64,000 nucleotides of DNA. Origin: Bradyrhizobium niftali (GTDB lineage: Bacteria > Pseudomonadota > Alphaproteobacteria > Rhizobiales > Xanthobacteraceae). Numbering within the stretch: position 1 is the first letter of the stretch; each line of letters begins with the position of its first letter. Under the pieces are notes generated by a model, which was given only the letters and a program-made list of their open reading frames with translations, was not told the origin of the DNA and made no database searches. A program made the translations under genes and the position numbers. Where the stretch lies: contig NZ_SPQT01000001.1 of assembly GCF_004571025.1 (NCBI RefSeq), positions 434,001-498,000 on the forward strand, in the 5' to 3' direction. Of this stretch, positions 1 through 8,493 are shown in pieces.

Positions 1-125
1 GCGCCGCGCAGCTCGATCTCGATGTCCGGCGACAGCACGGCGGCGATTTCCGATGCGACGGTCGGGCGTGGACTCTGGCCGATCACGACCACCCCGATGC
101 GCTGGTGCTTCAATGGCATGTTCAT
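1..125 (-). CDS. AroM family protein (partial, N-terminal 41 residues)
   Basis: The gene starts at base 125 and runs off the left edge, so only the N-terminus is visible. It reads MNMPLKHQRIGVVVIGQSPR followed by PTVASEIAAVLSPDIEIELRG. The G-QSPRP-V pattern with a preceding beta strand is characteristic of the AroM family (named after an E. coli gene near aroL, function not established). The start lies 2 bases after the stop of the ABC ATPase gene, so it is very likely the last visible gene of the IclR/ABC transporter operon. A second in-frame ATG at 119 is possible. No role is assigned; the company of a transporter suggests catabolism of the imported substrate. Confidence 0.75.
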   Translation of the reverse strand, partial: MNMPLKHQRIGVVVIGQSPRPTVASEIAAVLSPDIEIELRG

Positions 126-127
126 GT

Positions 128-1213
128 CTAGTCCTTCAAGACGACGAGATCGGCCGGCGTCCAGTCGAGCGTGACACCGTTGCCGGGAACGAACAGGCGG
201 CTCGTGCCTGCATTGGGCTGTTGCACGAGGACGCGATAGCCGCCCTCGAGCGTGATGCGGTAGAGCACGGCGCCGCCGAGGAAGTTGGTGTTCTCGACGA
301 TGCCGTGGGCGGAGCTGCCGGCTGCCGTGGCGGCGTCAGCGCGCGGGATGAGGCGAATCTTTTCGGGACGCAGCGCCACCGAGAGAACGCCGGTGCCTTG
401 CGCCTCGGTCGGCGGCAGCGCCAGGATCAGGCCCTTGCCGACGTCGAGCGCCGAGGCGACAGTGCTCGTCGTCGTGCGCTCGCCGCGAAAGATGTTGGTG
501 TCGCCGATGAAGTCGGCGACAAAGCGCGTCGTGGGTTGGTTGTAGATCTCCGTCGGCGTGCCGACCTGCTCGACACGGCCGCCGTTCATCACGGCGATAC
601 GGTCGGACATCGCCAGCGCCTCTTCCTGGTCGTGGGTGACGAAGACGAGGGTCAGGCCGAGCTTCTTCTGGAGCTGCTTGAGCTCGAATTGCATCTGCTG
701 GCGCAGCTTCTTGTCGAGCGCGCCGAGCGGCTCGTCGCAGAGCAGGACGCGCGGCGCGATCACGATGGCGCGGGCGAGCGCCACGCGCTGCTGCTGGCCG
801 CCGGAGAGCTGGGCGGGGCGTCGGTCCTCGAGGCCGGACAGCTCGACCATGGCCAGCGCCGCCTTCACCTTGGCTGCGATGCTCGCCTTGTCGAGCCCGC
901 GCATGCGCAGGCCGAAGGCGACGTTCTCGGCGACGGTGCGATGGGGAAACAGCGCGTAATTCTGGAACACCATGCCCATGTCGCGCTTGTGCGCGGGCAC
1001 ATGGGTGATGTCGGCGCCGTCGACGCGGACCGCGCCCGCGCTCGGCGTCTCGAAGCCGGCGATCATGCGCAGCGTCGTGGTCTTGCCGCAGCCGGACGGG
1101 CCGAGCAGGGAGAAGAACTCGCCCTGCCGGATGTCCATGGCGACCGCGTCCACTGCGCGGACGCCGCCGTCATAGACCTTGCTGACGCCGGCGATCTCGA
1201 TCGACGCGCTCAT
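128..1213 (-). CDS. ABC transporter ATP-binding protein, PotA-like
   Basis: The 361-residue ATPase energises import of the ligand captured by the neighbouring binding protein. Visible motifs are Walker A ([10 protein letters not shown]), the ABC signature (LSGGQQQR), Walker B ([11 protein letters not shown]) and the switch histidine ([10 protein letters not shown]). A C-terminal TOBE-like region follows (ALRPEKIRL). This is the layout of PotA/spermidine-type ATPases. The reading frame is open further upstream, but the start at 1213 gives [14 protein letters not shown], the normal N-terminus, and overlaps the binding-protein stop as ATGA. The true ligand cannot be read from the sequence; polyamine or a small organic acid are both compatible. 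Confidence 0.93.
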   Translation of the reverse strand: MSASIEIAGVSKVYDGGVRAVDAVAMDIRQGEFFSLLGPSGCGKTTTLRMIAGFETPSAGAVRVDGADITHVPAHKRDMGMVFQNYALFPHRTVAENVAFGLRMRGLDKASIAAKVKAALAMVELSGLEDRRPAQLSGGQQQRVALARAIVIAPRVLLCDEPLGALDKKLRQQMQFELKQLQKKLGLTLVFVTHDQEEALAMSDRIAVMNGGRVEQVGTPTEIYNQPTTRFVADFIGDTNIFRGERTTTSTVASALDVGKGLILALPPTEAQGTGVLSVALRPEKIRLIPRADAATAAGSSAHGIVENTNFLGGAVLYRITLEGGYRVLVQQPNAGTSRLFVPGNGVTLDWTPADLVVLKD

Positions 1214-2274
1214 GCGCGGAAGATCCGGTTGACGCGTTGGTCGATCTCGTCCTTGCGCTCGTTGTACCACTTCCAGTCGACCTGGATCAGCTTCGAGACT
1301 TTCTCGGGCGTGGTGAGCAGCTTGGCGTCGTACTTGGCGTCGAGCTTCACCTTCTTGTTGGCCGGCGAGTACCACACGGTTTCCGCGAGGCGCTTCTGCA
1401 CCTCTGGGCGCAGCATGTAGTTGACATAGGCGTTGGCGAGCTCCTTCATCTTGCTGCCGGGCGTGATGGTCAGGACCTGCTCGAGCGACAGCACGCCTTC
1501 GCTCGGCGAGACGAAGTCGGTCGGCTGGTTCTGCCCGTCATAGCGGTAGATGCCGGAATCGTGGATGACGCAGAGGCCGACTTCGCCCGACAGGAGCATC
1601 TTCTCCATCGCGCCGGTGAAATCGACGATCTTGATCGGCTTGAGCTTCTCCAGTGCGGTGTAGGCCGCATCGAGGTCGGTCTGTCCCTTGCCAAACAACG
1701 TGCCGCACATCATCAGGAAGGCCTGGCCGAGGCTGTTGACGGGAATGACGTAGCCGCCACGGACGCCGTTGTATTTCGCGTCCCATAGCTCCTTCCACGA
1801 GGTGATGCTGCCATAGCCCTTGTCGGTGCGCAGGCCGAGCCCGATGGCGCTGGTGAAGATCGAGACGCCGACGATCTTGTCGCTGACGGCGTAGGGGTAG
1901 ACGTCGGCGAGATTCGGCACGAGCCTGGGATCGATCTTCGGCTCGACGAGGCCCATCTCGGCGGCGGCCCACTGCTCGTTGGAATTGGTGTGCAGCACGT
2001 CATAGATGGGCGCGGAGCGCGAGCTCGCCTGAAGCTTCGGCAGATAAGGGAACGCGGAATCGATCTGGAGCTTGCACTTGAACTCGCTCTCGAAGGCGGG
2101 GCCGATCTCGGCCTTCATGATCTCGCCCCACTTGCCGCCCCAGCCGGTGATGCGCAGCGTCGGATCGTCGGCGCGCGCGACGTAGGGCGCGGCAATCGTG
2201 CCGATGCCGAGCGAGGCGCTCGCGGTCAGAAAGCGGCGGCGGCTGAGCCGTGAGGATCCCTGAGCTTTCATCAT
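1210..2274 (-). CDS. Extracellular solute-binding protein of ABC importer (Tat-exported)
   Basis: This 354-residue periplasmic binding protein has a twin-arginine signal (SRRRFLTASASLGIGTIA, then an ARA cleavage site). The mature part has the PotD/PotF-type core (LRITGWGGKWGE near the start, LANAYVNYMLRPEVQ near the end). Two adjacent ATG codons (2274 and 2271) can serve as start, preceded by an AAGGA site. It lies between permease and ATPase genes of the same operon, with a 29-base gap on the permease side and a 4-base overlap on the ATPase side. The ligand is not known; the family takes polyamines and various carboxylates. Confidence 0.92.
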   Translation of the reverse strand: MMKAQGSSRLSRRRFLTASASLGIGTIAAPYVARADDPTLRITGWGGKWGEIMKAEIGPAFESEFKCKLQIDSAFPYLPKLQASSRSAPIYDVLHTNSNEQWAAAEMGLVEPKIDPRLVPNLADVYPYAVSDKIVGVSIFTSAIGLGLRTDKGYGSITSWKELWDAKYNGVRGGYVIPVNSLGQAFLMMCGTLFGKGQTDLDAAYTALEKLKPIKIVDFTGAMEKMLLSGEVGLCVIHDSGIYRYDGQNQPTDFVSPSEGVLSLEQVLTITPGSKMKELANAYVNYMLRPEVQKRLAETVWYSPANKKVKLDAKYDAKLLTTPEKVSKLIQVDWKWYNERKDEIDQRVNRIFRA

Positions 2275-2303
2275 GTCTCGATTCCTTCGGGTGCAATGAG
2301 CGG

Positions 2304-3182
2304 TTACAATTTGACGTAGGAGCGCAGGCCGACCGTGCGGTCGAGCCCGATGACGACGACAAAGGCGAGGACGATCGAGACCACGGAAGCAGCCCCAATC
2401 GTGCCGTCCAGATCGAACTTGAGATAGTTGAACAGCGTGACCGGCAGCGTCTCGTTGCCCGGCGAGACCAGGAACAGCGACACCGGAAACTGGTCGAAGG
2501 AGACGATGAAGGCGAAGATTGCGCCTGCCAGCACGCCCGGCTTGATCAGCGGCAGCGTCACCTCGAAGAAGGTGCGCAAGGGACTTGCGCCGAGGTTCTG
2601 TGCCGCTTCCTCCAGGCGCGTGTCGAAATTATGCAGCACGGCGAGCGTGGTGCGCACGACGTAAGGCAGCGTCACCAGCGTGTGGCCGGCAACGAGGCCC
2701 CAGGTTGGACGTCCCACGTCGAGCAGCACATAGGTCTGGAACAGCGCAAGTCCGGTCAGGATCGCCGGCAGCATCAGGGGAGATAGCATCGTCGCCACGA
2801 TCAGCCGCGCGCCCGGCAGATTGCCGCGCGCCAGCGCGAGCGCGGCGGAGGCGCCGAGGATCGTTGCCGCTATGGTGGTAAGGACTGCGACTTCGAGGCT
2901 GAAGCCGAGCGCATGCATGAAGTCGCGCGATGCGAAGAACTTCTCGAACCAGCGCAAGGACACGCCAACCGGCGGAAACTGGATGAAGGGCGTCGGGTTC
3001 AGGGCGAACACGACGACGATCGCGATCGGCGCCAGCAGGAAGATCAGGATGGCGATGTTGACGGCGAGATAGAGATAGCGGCCGTAATGCCTGACGCTTC
3101 CGGCCGTCCGCGCGGGAGCCGCCTGCCGGGCCGCCGCGAGCGATGGGCTGTGCGAGGCGGTGGTTTGCATCGTCGGCCTCAC
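2304..3182 (-). CDS. ABC transporter permease, PotC-like
   Basis: The 292-residue inner-membrane permease has about six hydrophobic segments. The ATPase-docking EAA loop is visible (EEAAQNLGASPLRTFFEV, followed by LPLIKPGVLAG). The chosen GTG start at 3182 overlaps the upstream permease stop as GTGA, matching the coupling seen throughout this operon. An ATG at 3170 would remove only four residues. An unusually long polar N-terminus (about 35 residues) precedes the first membrane segment. It forms the transmembrane heterodimer with the next permease. Confidence 0.92.
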   Translation of the reverse strand: MRPTMQTTASHSPSLAAARQAAPARTAGSVRHYGRYLYLAVNIAILIFLLAPIAIVVVFALNPTPFIQFPPVGVSLRWFEKFFASRDFMHALGFSLEVAVLTTIAATILGASAALALARGNLPGARLIVATMLSPLMLPAILTGLALFQTYVLLDVGRPTWGLVAGHTLVTLPYVVRTTLAVLHNFDTRLEEAAQNLGASPLRTFFEVTLPLIKPGVLAGAIFAFIVSFDQFPVSLFLVSPGNETLPVTLFNYLKFDLDGTIGAASVVSIVLAFVVVIGLDRTVGLRSYVKL

Positions 3183-4054
3183 TGCAATTCGCGCTGGCCG
3201 GAGACGAGGCCGAGCGCGCGGTTGTAGGCGACGACGAGCCCGAGCGAGATCATCAGTAGGACGATGCCGAGCGCGGCGGCGAAGCCGACGTTGAAGTTCG
3301 CGGAGATCTGCTGGTAGATCAGGATCGGCAGCGTCATGATCTGGAAGCCGCCGAGCAGGATTGGCGTGACATAGGCGCTGATCGCCAGCGCGAAGACGAG
3401 CAGCGAGCCGGCGAGAATGCCGGGCAGACTCAAGGGTAGCGTCACCTCAAGGAAGGCGCGCAAGGGGCTTGCGCCGAGATTTTCCGCGGCCTGCTCCAGC
3501 CGCTCGTCGATGCGGCCGATCACGCCGGTCAGCGTCAGCACCATGAAGGGCACGTAGATGTGGACGAGGCCGACCACGATGCCGGTCTCCGTGTACATCA
3601 GCTTGAGCGGCTGGCCGATGACGCCGAGCGACATCAGGGTCTGATTGACGACGCCCTTGTCGGACAGCAGCGTCATCCAGGCGAAGGTGCGCACCACGAT
3701 GCCGGTCAGCATCGGCGCCAGCACCGCCATCAGCAGCAGGGCGTGCCCGGTGCGGCTCTTGATGCGCGCCATCCAGTGCGCCAGCGGATAGCCGATCGCG
3801 AGCGCGACCAGCGTGGTCACGAGTCCGATCCGGATCGTGGTCCAGATCACCTCGAGATAAAAGGGATCGTCGACCATGCGGGCGTAGTGACGCGTGGTGA
3901 AGGCGACCTTCGGCGCCACCACCGGATTGCCGGTGAGCACGCTCATCAGCGCCATCAGCCCGATCGGCAGGAAAAAGAAGAGGGCAAACAGCAGCGCGCT
4001 CGGCAGAATGAAGAGCGCAAGGCCGTTGGGGCGCTGGGCGGCGGCGCTGCTCAT
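3179..4054 (-). CDS. ABC transporter permease, PotB-like
   Basis: The 291-residue integral membrane protein is the second permease of the importer. A first hydrophobic helix (LFILPSALLFALFFFLPIGL) is followed by a long periplasmic loop, as in PotB. The EAA loop is EQAAENLGASPLRAFLEV. Its start overlaps the stop of the IclR gene as ATGA and its stop overlaps the next permease start, so the five genes are probably one message. Confidence 0.92.
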   Translation of the reverse strand: MSSAAAQRPNGLALFILPSALLFALFFFLPIGLMALMSVLTGNPVVAPKVAFTTRHYARMVDDPFYLEVIWTTIRIGLVTTLVALAIGYPLAHWMARIKSRTGHALLLMAVLAPMLTGIVVRTFAWMTLLSDKGVVNQTLMSLGVIGQPLKLMYTETGIVVGLVHIYVPFMVLTLTGVIGRIDERLEQAAENLGASPLRAFLEVTLPLSLPGILAGSLLVFALAISAYVTPILLGGFQIMTLPILIYQQISANFNVGFAAALGIVLLMISLGLVVAYNRALGLVSGQRELQ

Positions 4055-4833
4055 CGCGTCCCCGTCTGAACGCGTGCCGTATCCTGATCGAGCGGATCGC
4101 CGGTCATGCGCCGCAGTTTTGCGGCCATCGCCGCCAGCTCACGGCGGACATCAGCGCGCTCGGCGGCGGTGGTCGCCTGCACCGAATAGGACACCGCGAT
4201 TCCGATCATCTCGCCGGTCTCGCCGCTCTTCAGCGCAAAGCCTTGCGAGCCGACGCCCTCGATCGATTCATCGGCCGCTTCCGACACGCCGGTGCGGCGG
4301 ATCTCGTCGAGGCGGGCCATCAACTGCTTGAAGTTCTGCGGCGAGTTGCGCGGCAGCTTTGGATAGGTCGCGGGTACGCGCGCGCGAATGTCCTCGTCGG
4401 TGAGGCGGGCGAGCATGGCGCGGCCGTTGGAGGTGGCGAGCGCCGGCGTGCGCTGGCCGGGCGGATTGACGACACGCAGGGGATTCGAGCCCGGCACGAT
4501 CCTGAGCACGACCTGCTCGTAGCCGTCGAGCACGGCGATATAGCCGGTGTGGCCGGTGCGGGCGCAGACCTCGCGCAGCTCGCGCTCGGCCATGCTGATG
4601 AGATCATCATGGGCGCGGTGCAGCCGGCCGAGCTCAAAGGTGAGCAGACCCGGCCGGTAGCGGCGGGTGTGCGGGTCCTGCTCGAGCAGGCCGCAGTCGC
4701 GCAAGGACCGCAGCAGCCGCGAAGTCGAGCTCTTCGGCTTGCCCGTCAGTGCCATCACGTCCGCGAACGACAGATCCGGCCGCGCGCTGGAAAAGCAGCG
4801 CAGGATCTCGATCGCGTTGGTGAGGGCGCTCAT
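4051..4833 (-). CDS. IclR family transcriptional regulator
   Basis: This is a 260-residue regulator. Residues 1-60 hold a winged helix-turn-helix (ALTNAIEILRCFS, then DVMALTGKPKSSTSRLLRSL), followed by the IclR effector-binding domain (about 75-245). It is the first gene of the ABC importer operon, so it most likely controls its own operon in response to the imported compound. A GTTCC/GGAAC inverted repeat lies 19 bases before its start. Family members act as repressors or activators; which applies here is not visible. Confidence 0.93.
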   Translation of the reverse strand: MSALTNAIEILRCFSSARPDLSFADVMALTGKPKSSTSRLLRSLRDCGLLEQDPHTRRYRPGLLTFELGRLHRAHDDLISMAERELREVCARTGHTGYIAVLDGYEQVVLRIVPGSNPLRVVNPPGQRTPALATSNGRAMLARLTDEDIRARVPATYPKLPRNSPQNFKQLMARLDEIRRTGVSEAADESIEGVGSQGFALKSGETGEMIGIAVSYSVQATTAAERADVRRELAAMAAKLRRMTGDPLDQDTARVQTGTR

Positions 4834-4851
4834 GAAGATCGGTCCAAGGCA

Positions 4852-4868
4852 GTTCCAAATTCCGGAAC
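4852..4868. promoter_or_regulatory. Candidate IclR operator
   Basis: GTTCC and GGAAC form an inverted repeat separated by 7 bases, 19 bases upstream of the iclR-type start. IclR-family sites commonly contain TTCC/GGAA half-sites, so autoregulation at this site is a reasonable inference. A related half-site (TTGTCC) follows immediately. No clear -10/-35 pair was identified. Confidence 0.4.
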
Positions 4869-4970
4869 CTTGTCCCGAATTCTAAGCCTGGCGCGGAAAC
4901 GGGCAAGCGGAAATTTCCGGCAGGGTGGTGCCCGATTGCGCAGATGCGGCGGAAGGTCGCTCGCCGTGTC

Positions 4971-5006
4971 GAAACGGCGCACCGCGGTTGGGCGGTGCGC
5001 CGCTTT
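4971..5006 (-). terminator. Rho-independent terminator of the hydrolase operon
   Basis: A perfect 11-base inverted repeat (CGGCGCACCGC / GCGGTGCGCCG) with a 6-base loop lies just beyond the stop of the minus-strand hydrolase gene. Read on the minus strand it is preceded by AAAG and followed by TTTCG, a weak but typical T tract in this GC-rich background. Confidence 0.7.
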
Positions 5007-5010
5007 GGGA

Positions 5011-5637
5011 TCAGGCCGCTTCCGCGGCGATGTTGCCGATCCAGTCGCGGGCGAGCGTCACGTCGGCTTGCGACAATTGATGGCCCGCCGGCAGGACCTT
5101 GTGAGTCACGCCGGCACCTGCCTGCGACAGCAGCGCAGCGAGCCGTGCCGAGTTGCTCGCGGGCACGATCGGATCGGCCTGCCCGGACAGGAGCAGGACC
5201 GGCTTGCCGCCGAGCTCCGCCTTGGGCGGATCCGATAGCGGCACCATGGCGCGCAGCAGGATCGCGCCCGCCAGCACGTCCGGTTTCAGCAGCAACAGCG
5301 CGGCTGCGATGTTGGCGCCGTTGGAGAAGCCGACCGCAACCGGCGCGGCGATGCCGTAGCGCTGCCGCGACTCGCTGACGAAGTCGCCGAGCTCGCGCGC
5401 ACGCAGGCGCACGTCGTCCTCGTCGAACACGCCCTCAGCGAGGCGACGGAAGAAGCGCGGCATGCCGTGCTCGAGCACGCGGCCGCGCGGCGAGAGCAGG
5501 GCCGAGCCGGGCGAGATCATCTTGCCGAGCCCAAGCAGGTCGTTCTCGTCGCCGCCGGTTCCGTGCAGCAGCAGGAGCGGGGCCGAGCCCGCGCTGGTCG
5601 CGGGCTCGAAGCGATGGATGAATGCACTCTCGGTCAT
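5011..5637 (-). CDS. Alpha/beta hydrolase, phospholipase/carboxylesterase family (MhqD-like)
   Basis: A 208-residue cytoplasmic hydrolase. It has the oxyanion-hole segment LLLLHGTGGDENDL, the nucleophile elbow GFSNG, an acid loop (GQADPIVPA) and the catalytic histidine (PAGHQLSQAD). Length and motifs match the carboxylesterase/MhqD/YpfH group. It overlaps the upstream dioxygenase gene by 4 bases (ATGA), repeating the mhqD-mhqO pairing known from quinone and electrophile resistance. The natural substrate is unknown; hydrolysis of a ring-cleavage product is the contextual inference. Confidence 0.88.
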   Translation of the reverse strand: MTESAFIHRFEPATSAGSAPLLLLHGTGGDENDLLGLGKMISPGSALLSPRGRVLEHGMPRFFRRLAEGVFDEDDVRLRARELGDFVSESRQRYGIAAPVAVGFSNGANIAAALLLLKPDVLAGAILLRAMVPLSDPPKAELGGKPVLLLSGQADPIVPASNSARLAALLSQAGAGVTHKVLPAGHQLSQADVTLARDWIGNIAAEAA

Positions 5638-6572
5638 GACACGCTCTCTTCCAGGCTCGGCAGTACGTCTTCGATCTGCTTGCGGTGTTGTTCGAGGAAG
5701 CTCGGCAGCTTCAGGTCGCGTCCCAGCGTCGCCACGGGTTCGTCGACGGCGAAGCCGGGGATGTCGGTCGCGATCTCGAACAGCACGCCGCCGGGCTCGC
5801 GGAAGTAGATCGAGCGGAAGTAGTTGCGGTCCCTCTGCTCGGTCGGATGCAGGCCGTGATTGCTCACGAGCTTTTGCGCCATCTTACCCTGCTCGGCATC
5901 GTCAGCCGCGCGGAAGGCGATGTGGTGCACCGAGCCGCCGCCCTGATGGCCGCGCAGGAAGCCCTTGGCCTCATAGATGTCGACGACGCTGCCCTCGGCA
6001 TCGCCCGGCGCCTTGAAGCGGATCACCGAGCCCTCGCGTCCGGTCTCCTTGAAGCCGAACACGTCGGTGAGGACGGCCGCCGTCTTCGCCGCGCTGTCGA
6101 GCAGCAAGGTCACGCCGTGGAAGCCGCGGATCGCATGCTCGGCCGGCACGTCGCCATTGCTCCAGCCCGGCTCGTTCTCGGCACCGGGAACGCCGACCAG
6201 CGCGAGCGCCATGCCATCGGGATCGGTGAACGGCAGCACGGACTCGCCGAAGCGCTTCTCCAGCGCCTCGTAGGGAATGCCCTTCTCGGTGAAGCGCTGC
6301 GTCCAGTAGCCGAGCGAGCGCTGCGGCACGCGGAACGCGGTCTGGTGGGTCTCGCCGACGCCGCGGCGCCCGGCCGGCACGCCGGCCCAGGGGAAGAAGG
6401 TCAGGATGGTGCCGGGACGGCCGGTCTCGTCGCCATAATAGAAGTGATAGGTGCCGGGATCGTCGAAATTGACCGTCTTCTTGACGAAGCGCAGGCCGAG
6501 ATCCCTGGTGTAAAAGCCGAAATTCCTGATGGGGTCGCCGGCGATCGCGGTGACGTGGTGCAGTCCAGACAT
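5634..6572 (-). CDS. Ring-cleaving dioxygenase, VOC/glyoxalase family (MhqO-like)
   Basis: The 312-residue protein is built of two vicinal-oxygen-chelate modules (about 1-140 and 150-290). Conserved histidines appear in SGLHHVTAIAG, FHGVTLL and VHHIAFRA, with a glutamate in VLFEIATD, as expected for metal ligands. The opening GDPIRNFGFYTRDLGLRFVK matches MhqO/MhqA-type dioxygenases linked to quinone detoxification. It is the first gene of a two-gene operon with the hydrolase and is divergent from a LysR regulator 128 bases away. The aromatic substrate is not determined. Confidence 0.88.
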   Translation of the reverse strand: MSGLHHVTAIAGDPIRNFGFYTRDLGLRFVKKTVNFDDPGTYHFYYGDETGRPGTILTFFPWAGVPAGRRGVGETHQTAFRVPQRSLGYWTQRFTEKGIPYEALEKRFGESVLPFTDPDGMALALVGVPGAENEPGWSNGDVPAEHAIRGFHGVTLLLDSAAKTAAVLTDVFGFKETGREGSVIRFKAPGDAEGSVVDIYEAKGFLRGHQGGGSVHHIAFRAADDAEQGKMAQKLVSNHGLHPTEQRDRNYFRSIYFREPGGVLFEIATDIPGFAVDEPVATLGRDLKLPSFLEQHRKQIEDVLPSLEESVS

Positions 6573-6630
6573 TGTCGTCCTCCAAATTCGGGGAGCGGTC
6601 TTGCTCTGGCCGGAAATATCGTTCCGCTTT

Positions 6631-6646
6631 GGATTGGAGACAATCC
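6631..6646. promoter_or_regulatory. Inverted repeat 1, candidate LysR operator
   Basis: GGATTG-GAGA-CAATCC is a perfect palindrome with 6-base arms in the divergent promoter region between the dioxygenase and lysR genes. Its ATTG/CAAT core fits the T-N11-A style of LysR sites. A second, similar repeat follows about 40 bases further on. Confidence 0.5.
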
Positions 6647-6670
6647 GTGCAAATATGACGTCTATGTCTA

Positions 6671-6687
6671 CGATTTGGAAACAATCG
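6671..6687. promoter_or_regulatory. Inverted repeat 2, candidate LysR operator
   Basis: CGATT and AATCG flank a 7-base spacer, giving a sequence that shares GATT...CAATC with repeat 1. The centres of the two repeats are about 40 bases apart, near four helical turns, which would place two bound dimers on the same DNA face. It ends 13 bases before the lysR start. Confidence 0.45.
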
Positions 6688-6700
6688 CTGGAGCGGGCGC

Positions 6701-7630
6701 TTGGATAAGGTCGCCAGCCTCCGGGCCTTCGTGAAGGTGGTCGAGAGCGGCAGTTTTGCCGAAGCGGGCCGCCAGTTGCGCCTGTCGCGCTCGGCGATCA
6801 GCAAGTACATCGCCGATCTCGAGGAGAGCCTCGGCGTCCAGCTCCTGAACCGGACCACTCGCCACGCGAGCCCGACCGAGAACGGCCAGCGCTATTTCGA
6901 GCGCGCGGTCGTCATTCTCTCGGAGATCGAGGCGGCCGACCAGGCGGTGGCGCAGCTCCAGTCGGCACCGCGGGGACTGTTGCGCGTCAACGCGCCGATG
7001 TCGTTCGGCACCATGCGGCTCGGGCCGGTGCTGGCCGATTTCATGGTGCGATATCCGGAGCTTCAGCTTCAGATCGTGCTTAGCGATGATCTGCTCGATC
7101 CCGTGCAGGATGGTTTTGACGTGACGCTGCGGATTGCGGAGCTGGAATCTTCCAGCCTGATCGCGCGCAAGATCATGCCGGTGGCGCGCATGATCTGCGC
7201 TTCGCCCGACTATTTGGCGCGTCATGGCACACCGAAGCATCCGCAGGACCTGCGCGAGCATGCGTCGCTGACCTACGGCTTCCTGCTCACCGGCAATCAG
7301 TGGAAGCTCACCGGCGCCGACGGCGATCACTGGATCCAGCCGGCCTGGTCGCTCTGCGTCAACAATGCCGAGGTGTTGCGCGACGTCGCAATCAAGGGCA
7401 GGGGGCTGGCGCTGCTGCCCGAGTTCATCGCCGCTGATGCCTTGCGGAAGGGCGAGCTGGGCACGGTGCTGGATGATTATTCGGCGCCGCCGCTCGCGCT
7501 CTATGCGGTCTATCCGCCGACGCGGCATCTGTCAGTGAAGGTGCGGCTGTTCATCGACTTCCTGGTCGAGCATTTTGGCCGCGAGGAGGGGACAGGTAGC
7601 GGGCGCAGACGTGCGGAGGCTCGGTCGTGA
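6701..7630 (+). CDS. LysR family transcriptional regulator
   Basis: This 309-residue regulator has an N-terminal helix-turn-helix (residues 1-60: LRAFVKVVESGSFAEAGRQL, then LSRSAISKYIADLE) and a LysR substrate-binding domain from about 90 to 295. The start is a TTG; it gives the expected family N-terminus (MDKVASLRAF) and no better in-frame start exists upstream. It is divergent from the dioxygenase-hydrolase operon, the usual arrangement for a regulator of that operon. The C-terminal 15 residues are Arg/Gly rich and look like drift. The inducer is unknown; an aromatic or quinone compound is an inference. Confidence 0.9.
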   Translation: MDKVASLRAFVKVVESGSFAEAGRQLRLSRSAISKYIADLEESLGVQLLNRTTRHASPTENGQRYFERAVVILSEIEAADQAVAQLQSAPRGLLRVNAPMSFGTMRLGPVLADFMVRYPELQLQIVLSDDLLDPVQDGFDVTLRIAELESSSLIARKIMPVARMICASPDYLARHGTPKHPQDLREHASLTYGFLLTGNQWKLTGADGDHWIQPAWSLCVNNAEVLRDVAIKGRGLALLPEFIAADALRKGELGTVLDDYSAPPLALYAVYPPTRHLSVKVRLFIDFLVEHFGREEGTGSGRRRAEARS

Positions 7631-8006
7631 AGGCATGAATCTGCCGGGCTACGGTGCGGTGGGCGGCATGAGTTCTATTCATTCGTCAACGTTGGTGACA
7701 GTAATTCGCTCTTCCGCGAACGATTGGAAGAAGCCCGGCGACCAGCAAAGACCATGAGGATTGTGCCTTTGCTGAGAGTCCCCGAGCGGTCGCTGGATAC
7801 GATTATACCGTAACGGAAACCTGAACTTTCTTCCCGTCGCTTGGGACTCATATTTGCGTCCCGACTTTGCGCCTTAGGATAGAGTGCTTCAGCCGCTGCC
7901 GGGGCGTTGCCAAGGGCTCTCTTCCGTGCCACCGCGAAGAGCCGGGGCATGACGAGTAGCTCGCCAGCACTTCTCAACTTGATTTCAACAAGCGCAGGAG
8001 GAAGCT
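7631..8006. other. Intergenic region, no gene recognised
   Basis: The 376 bases between the lysR stop and the next start contain only short reading frames without recognisable content. Base composition is less GC-rich than the flanking genes, as expected for a promoter region. A 6-base stem (GGCTCT at 7915, AGAGCC at 7938) is present but weak. The only clear signal is the AGGAGG ribosome binding site at 7996-8001. Confidence 0.6.
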
Positions 8007-8483
8007 ATGCGGAAGTCTCTCACCTTTTTCCTTTCTGGCGTGATATTGGCCGTCGCGGCGTCAACAGCCGTAGCCGGTGAGCGGGTGCTCGAGTTCAAGC
8101 TGGTCACGAAGCCGATCGACCTCAAGGTCATAGAGGCCGCAAACGTCGAAGGACAGACGGTTGTCTCTGGCAAATTCTTTGGTGTCGCCGTATTCAACGA
8201 TGGCCGTATCGGAGTGAAAGAGTTCGTCAACGCTTCGGACCTGCTCAAAGGGTCAGGCCCCTTTTTCGGCTATAGCACCTACACGTTCGAGGAAGGCTCG
8301 ATTACGGCGCGCTACACCGGTTCGGCCAAAGACGGCAAATCGACGGGCGAATACACAATCCTGTCGGGCACAGGTGCCTATGCGAACGCCACGGGCACGG
8401 GAACAATCGAAAGCGCTCCGAACCCATTCAAGGGCGTCAACCTGTTGAACATAAAGCTCGTCGTTAAAACTCCGGGCTCGTGA
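8007..8483 (+). CDS. Exported protein of unknown function, possible allene-oxide-cyclase-like barrel
   Basis: A 158-residue protein with a clear Sec signal peptide (MRKSLTFFLSGVILAVAAST, cleavage after AVA near residue 23). A perfect AGGAGG site sits 5 bases before the ATG, so strong translation is likely. The mature part is beta-rich, with SGTGAYANATGTGTIES near residue 130; this Gly-Thr-Gly-Tyr-Ala pattern resembles dirigent/allene-oxide-cyclase barrel proteins. That resemblance is judged by eye and no function follows from it. It is monocistronic, bounded by terminator-like hairpins. No cysteines are present. Confidence 0.75.
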   Translation: MRKSLTFFLSGVILAVAASTAVAGERVLEFKLVTKPIDLKVIEAANVEGQTVVSGKFFGVAVFNDGRIGVKEFVNASDLLKGSGPFFGYSTYTFEEGSITARYTGSAKDGKSTGEYTILSGTGAYANATGTGTIESAPNPFKGVNLLNIKLVVKTPGS

Positions 8484-8493
8484 CAGCTGTACA

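Noticed and set aside
7815..7845. GGAAAC...CGTC resembling an EcfG stress promoter
   Set aside because: Both elements deviate from the rhizobial GGAAC-N16/17-CGTT consensus.
7675..7977. Possible 100-residue minus-strand gene in the region after lysR
   Set aside because: No ribosome site, no motif, and composition unlike neighbouring genes.
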